The position numbers were made by a program, and so were the translations under genes. Of a stretch of DNA of 6,206 nucleotides, positions 4,993 to 6,206 are shown piece after piece; the stretch's first letter is position 1, and each line of letters opens with the position of its first letter. Under the pieces are notes generated by a model, which did no database searches, had not been told where the DNA came from, and saw nothing but the letters and a program-made list of their open reading frames with translations. Origin of the DNA: an uncultured Oscillospiraceae bacterium (lineage in GTDB: Bacteria; Bacillota; Clostridia; Oscillospirales; Oscillospiraceae); contig CAJTVM010000129.1 of NCBI GenBank assembly GCA_910579595.1, forward strand, positions 1 to 6,206, written 5' to 3'.

Positions 4993-5681
4993 TTCGCGGC
5001 AGCCTCCCTCTTTTCAGCACAGTTCTGCCCGTTGCACGCGGCGGCGCTGGGACAGCCCTCGCAGCTGAAGTCCTTTTTCTTGATGGCCTTGCCGTTGCTG
5101 GCCTTGTTGATGATGGCAATCAAAATGCCAAAGATGGCGAAGCCGCCGGGGGCCATGGTCATGATGGAGATGTTGTTGTCGATGAGCACGGGCAGCTCAA
5201 TGCCGAACCAGGTGCCCGCGCCGAAGATCTCCCGGATGGAGGCCATGGCCAGCATGGCCAGGGTGTAGCCCACGCCCATGCCGATGGCGTCCAGGGCGGA
5301 GTCCAAGGGATTGTTCTTGTTTGCAAACATCTCGGCACGGCCCAGGATGATGCAGTTGACCACGATCAGGGGCAGGTACAGGCCCAGGGCCTTGTCCAGG
5401 TCGGGCAGGAAGGCCTTGACGATCATCTGCACCAGGGTGACGAAGGAGGCGATGACCACGATGTAGCAGGGGATGCGCACCTTGTCGGAGATCACCTTGC
5501 GCAGCAGGGAGATCATAATGTTGGAGCACAGCAGCACGAAGGTGACCGCCGCGCCCATGCCGATGGCGTTGGACGCCTGGGTGGTGACCGCAAGGAAGGG
5601 GCAGGTGCCCAGGATCAGCACCAGGATGGGGTTTTCCTTGATGATGCCGTTGGTGAGGATTTGCAGCTTATTGTTCTTCAT
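4989..5681 (-). CDS. rnfE: Rnf complex membrane subunit RnfE
   Basis: RnfE is a six-helix membrane subunit, a paralogue of RnfA with opposite topology (N- and C-termini inside). The product is 230 residues from the ATG at 5681, or 232 from an ATG two codons earlier (5687). The later start is preferred because GGGAGG lies 9 nt before it but only 3 nt before the first ATG. Family motifs are IIKENPILVLILGTCP, with Cys27, and VVNCIILGRAEMF, with Cys110 (230-residue numbering), the positions that hold the intramembrane iron-sulfur cluster together with RnfA. After the last helix, a basic stretch leads into a C-terminal tail with four cysteines (207, 210, 216, 221) spaced C-x2-C-x5-C-x4-C, ending in a charged segment. 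This tail should be cytoplasmic and may bind metal. The gene lies 19 nt after rnfG and overlaps rnfA by 4 nt. Confidence 0.96.
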   Translation of the reverse strand: MKNNKLQILTNGIIKENPILVLILGTCPFLAVTTQASNAIGMGAAVTFVLLCSNIMISLLRKVISDKVRIPCYIVVIASFVTLVQMIVKAFLPDLDKALGLYLPLIVVNCIILGRAEMFANKNNPLDSALDAIGMGVGYTLAMLAMASIREIFGAGTWFGIELPVLIDNNISIMTMAPGGFAIFGILIAIINKASNGKAIKKKDFSCEGCPSAAACNGQNCAEKREAAAK

Positions 5682-5690
5682 ATCCATGTG

Positions 5691-5696
5691 CCTCCC
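5691..5696 (-). promoter_or_regulatory. Ribosome binding site of rnfE
   Basis: GGGAGG on the minus strand lies 3 nt from the ATG at 5687 and 9 nt from the ATG at 5681. The spacing favours the second, although both are in frame and the products differ by two residues only. Confidence 0.6.
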
Positions 5697-5700
5697 TTCC

Positions 5701-6206
5701 TCAGCCCGTCACCATGTCGAACGCGGCAAACGCGTCGGCGATGGCGGCCCGGAAATAGTTGGAGGAGAATGTGGCGCCGGAGATGTTGTCCACACCCTCC
5801 AGGCTGGCGTCCTTGCCGGGGAACTGGCCCTGGAAGGCGTCGGTGGTAATCTTGGAGCCCAAGCCGGCGGTCTCCTTGTGGTCCAGCACCTTGGTGCCGG
5901 TGATCTTGCCGTCCATGTCGATGCCCACGGCCATTTTCAGGGTGTTCTTGCCGCCGTAGCCCTGGGCGGTGATGGAGAAGGTATAGCCTAAGCCCTCGGC
6001 CCGATAGACCTCTGTGACGGACTCGGGCAGGCCCTCGGCCTCCACCGGATCAAACATGTCGGCGCTGGAGCCGGGCAAAACCTCGATCCGGGCGGCTGCC
6101 TTGGCCGCATCTTCAGCGTCCTTGATGATTTGTTTGGTGGCCTCGTTGGTGAAGGCCAGCAGGCCGCTCATGATGGCGCAGATCAGCACCAGCACGAGGA
6201 TGGGGG
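5701..6206 (-). CDS. rnfG: Rnf complex FMN-binding subunit RnfG (5' end outside the window)
   Basis: RnfG is a membrane-anchored flavoprotein of the Rnf complex with an extracytoplasmic FMN-binding domain; FMN is attached covalently to a threonine by the flavin transferase ApbE. The window shows 168 codons plus the stop. The frame runs without interruption to position 6206 (PILVLVLICAIM and onward), so the initiation codon is further upstream and about 15-30 residues are missing. A GTG at 6195 sits in the middle of the membrane helix and is not the start. The visible part has the rest of the single helix, a charged linker (about residues 20-65 from that GTG), the HKETAGLG motif, and near the end DNISGATFSS. 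The threonine of SGAT, encoded at 5770-5772, is the expected flavin attachment site. rnfE begins shortly after the stop, and rnfD is expected directly upstream. Confidence 0.95.
   Translation of the reverse strand, partial: PILVLVLICAIMSGLLAFTNEATKQIIKDAEDAAKAAARIEVLPGSSADMFDPVEAEGLPESVTEVYRAEGLGYTFSITAQGYGGKNTLKMAVGIDMDGKITGTKVLDHKETAGLGSKITTDAFQGQFPGKDASLEGVDNISGATFSSNYFRAAIADAFAAFDMVTG

Noticed and set aside
2710..5268. A plus-strand open frame of about 850 codons
   Set aside because: It lies opposite several well-supported minus-strand genes (Gx transporter, NusG-II, rnfB, rnfA, part of rnfE), its product is dominated by His, Gln, Gly and Ala in a low-complexity way, and it shows no domain. 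GC-rich codon use on the minus strand removes stops from this frame.

Overview
The window is one stretch of high-GC DNA in which every credible gene lies on the minus strand, in a single compact, operon-like run. Reading with transcription (from position 6206 down to 75) the order is rnfG (5' end cut off by the window edge), rnfE, rnfA, rnfB, a NusG-domain-II membrane protein, a Gx-family membrane transporter, two very small two-helix membrane proteins, a stand-alone left-handed beta-helix acyltransferase, and glmM. The organism is most likely an anaerobic, high-GC member of the Clostridia (Oscillospiraceae type, e.g. relatives of Flavonifractor or Lawsonibacter). This is inferred from the G-E-A-B order of a clostridial Rnf cluster, the multi-cluster RnfB, the NusG-II/Gx pair and the base composition, not from a database match.

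Region 3538-6206 encodes four of the six subunits of the Rnf complex (ferredoxin:NAD+ oxidoreductase, ion-pumping). RnfB takes electrons from ferredoxin, RnfA and RnfE form the paired membrane core, and RnfG carries a covalent FMN outside the membrane. rnfC and rnfD are expected just upstream, beyond position 6206. Junctions are tight: rnfE/rnfA overlap by ATGA, and the rnfA stop codon lies inside the rnfB Shine-Dalgarno sequence.

Region 3433-3537 is the only real gap between genes (105 nt). It holds a long GC-rich stem-loop and a second, weaker one, and probably separates expression of the Rnf genes from what follows. Region 2557-3432 encodes the NusG-II protein and the Gx transporter, possibly Rnf maturation or supply factors. 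Region 2128-2546 holds the two tiny membrane proteins, which I cannot assign.

Region 75-2114 is a cell-wall precursor module. GlmM makes glucosamine-1-phosphate, and the beta-helix protein keeps most of the residues that the GlmU acetyltransferase domain uses to bind and acetylate that same compound, while lacking the uridylyltransferase domain. Energy conservation and amino-sugar synthesis therefore appear to share one transcription direction and possibly one transcript.

Positions 1-54 differ sharply: they are AT-rich and end in a 25-bp sequence resembling the terminal inverted repeat of IS3-family insertion sequences. A mobile element probably sits 20 bp past the glmM stop codon. No RNA genes, CRISPR arrays or convincing promoters were seen.
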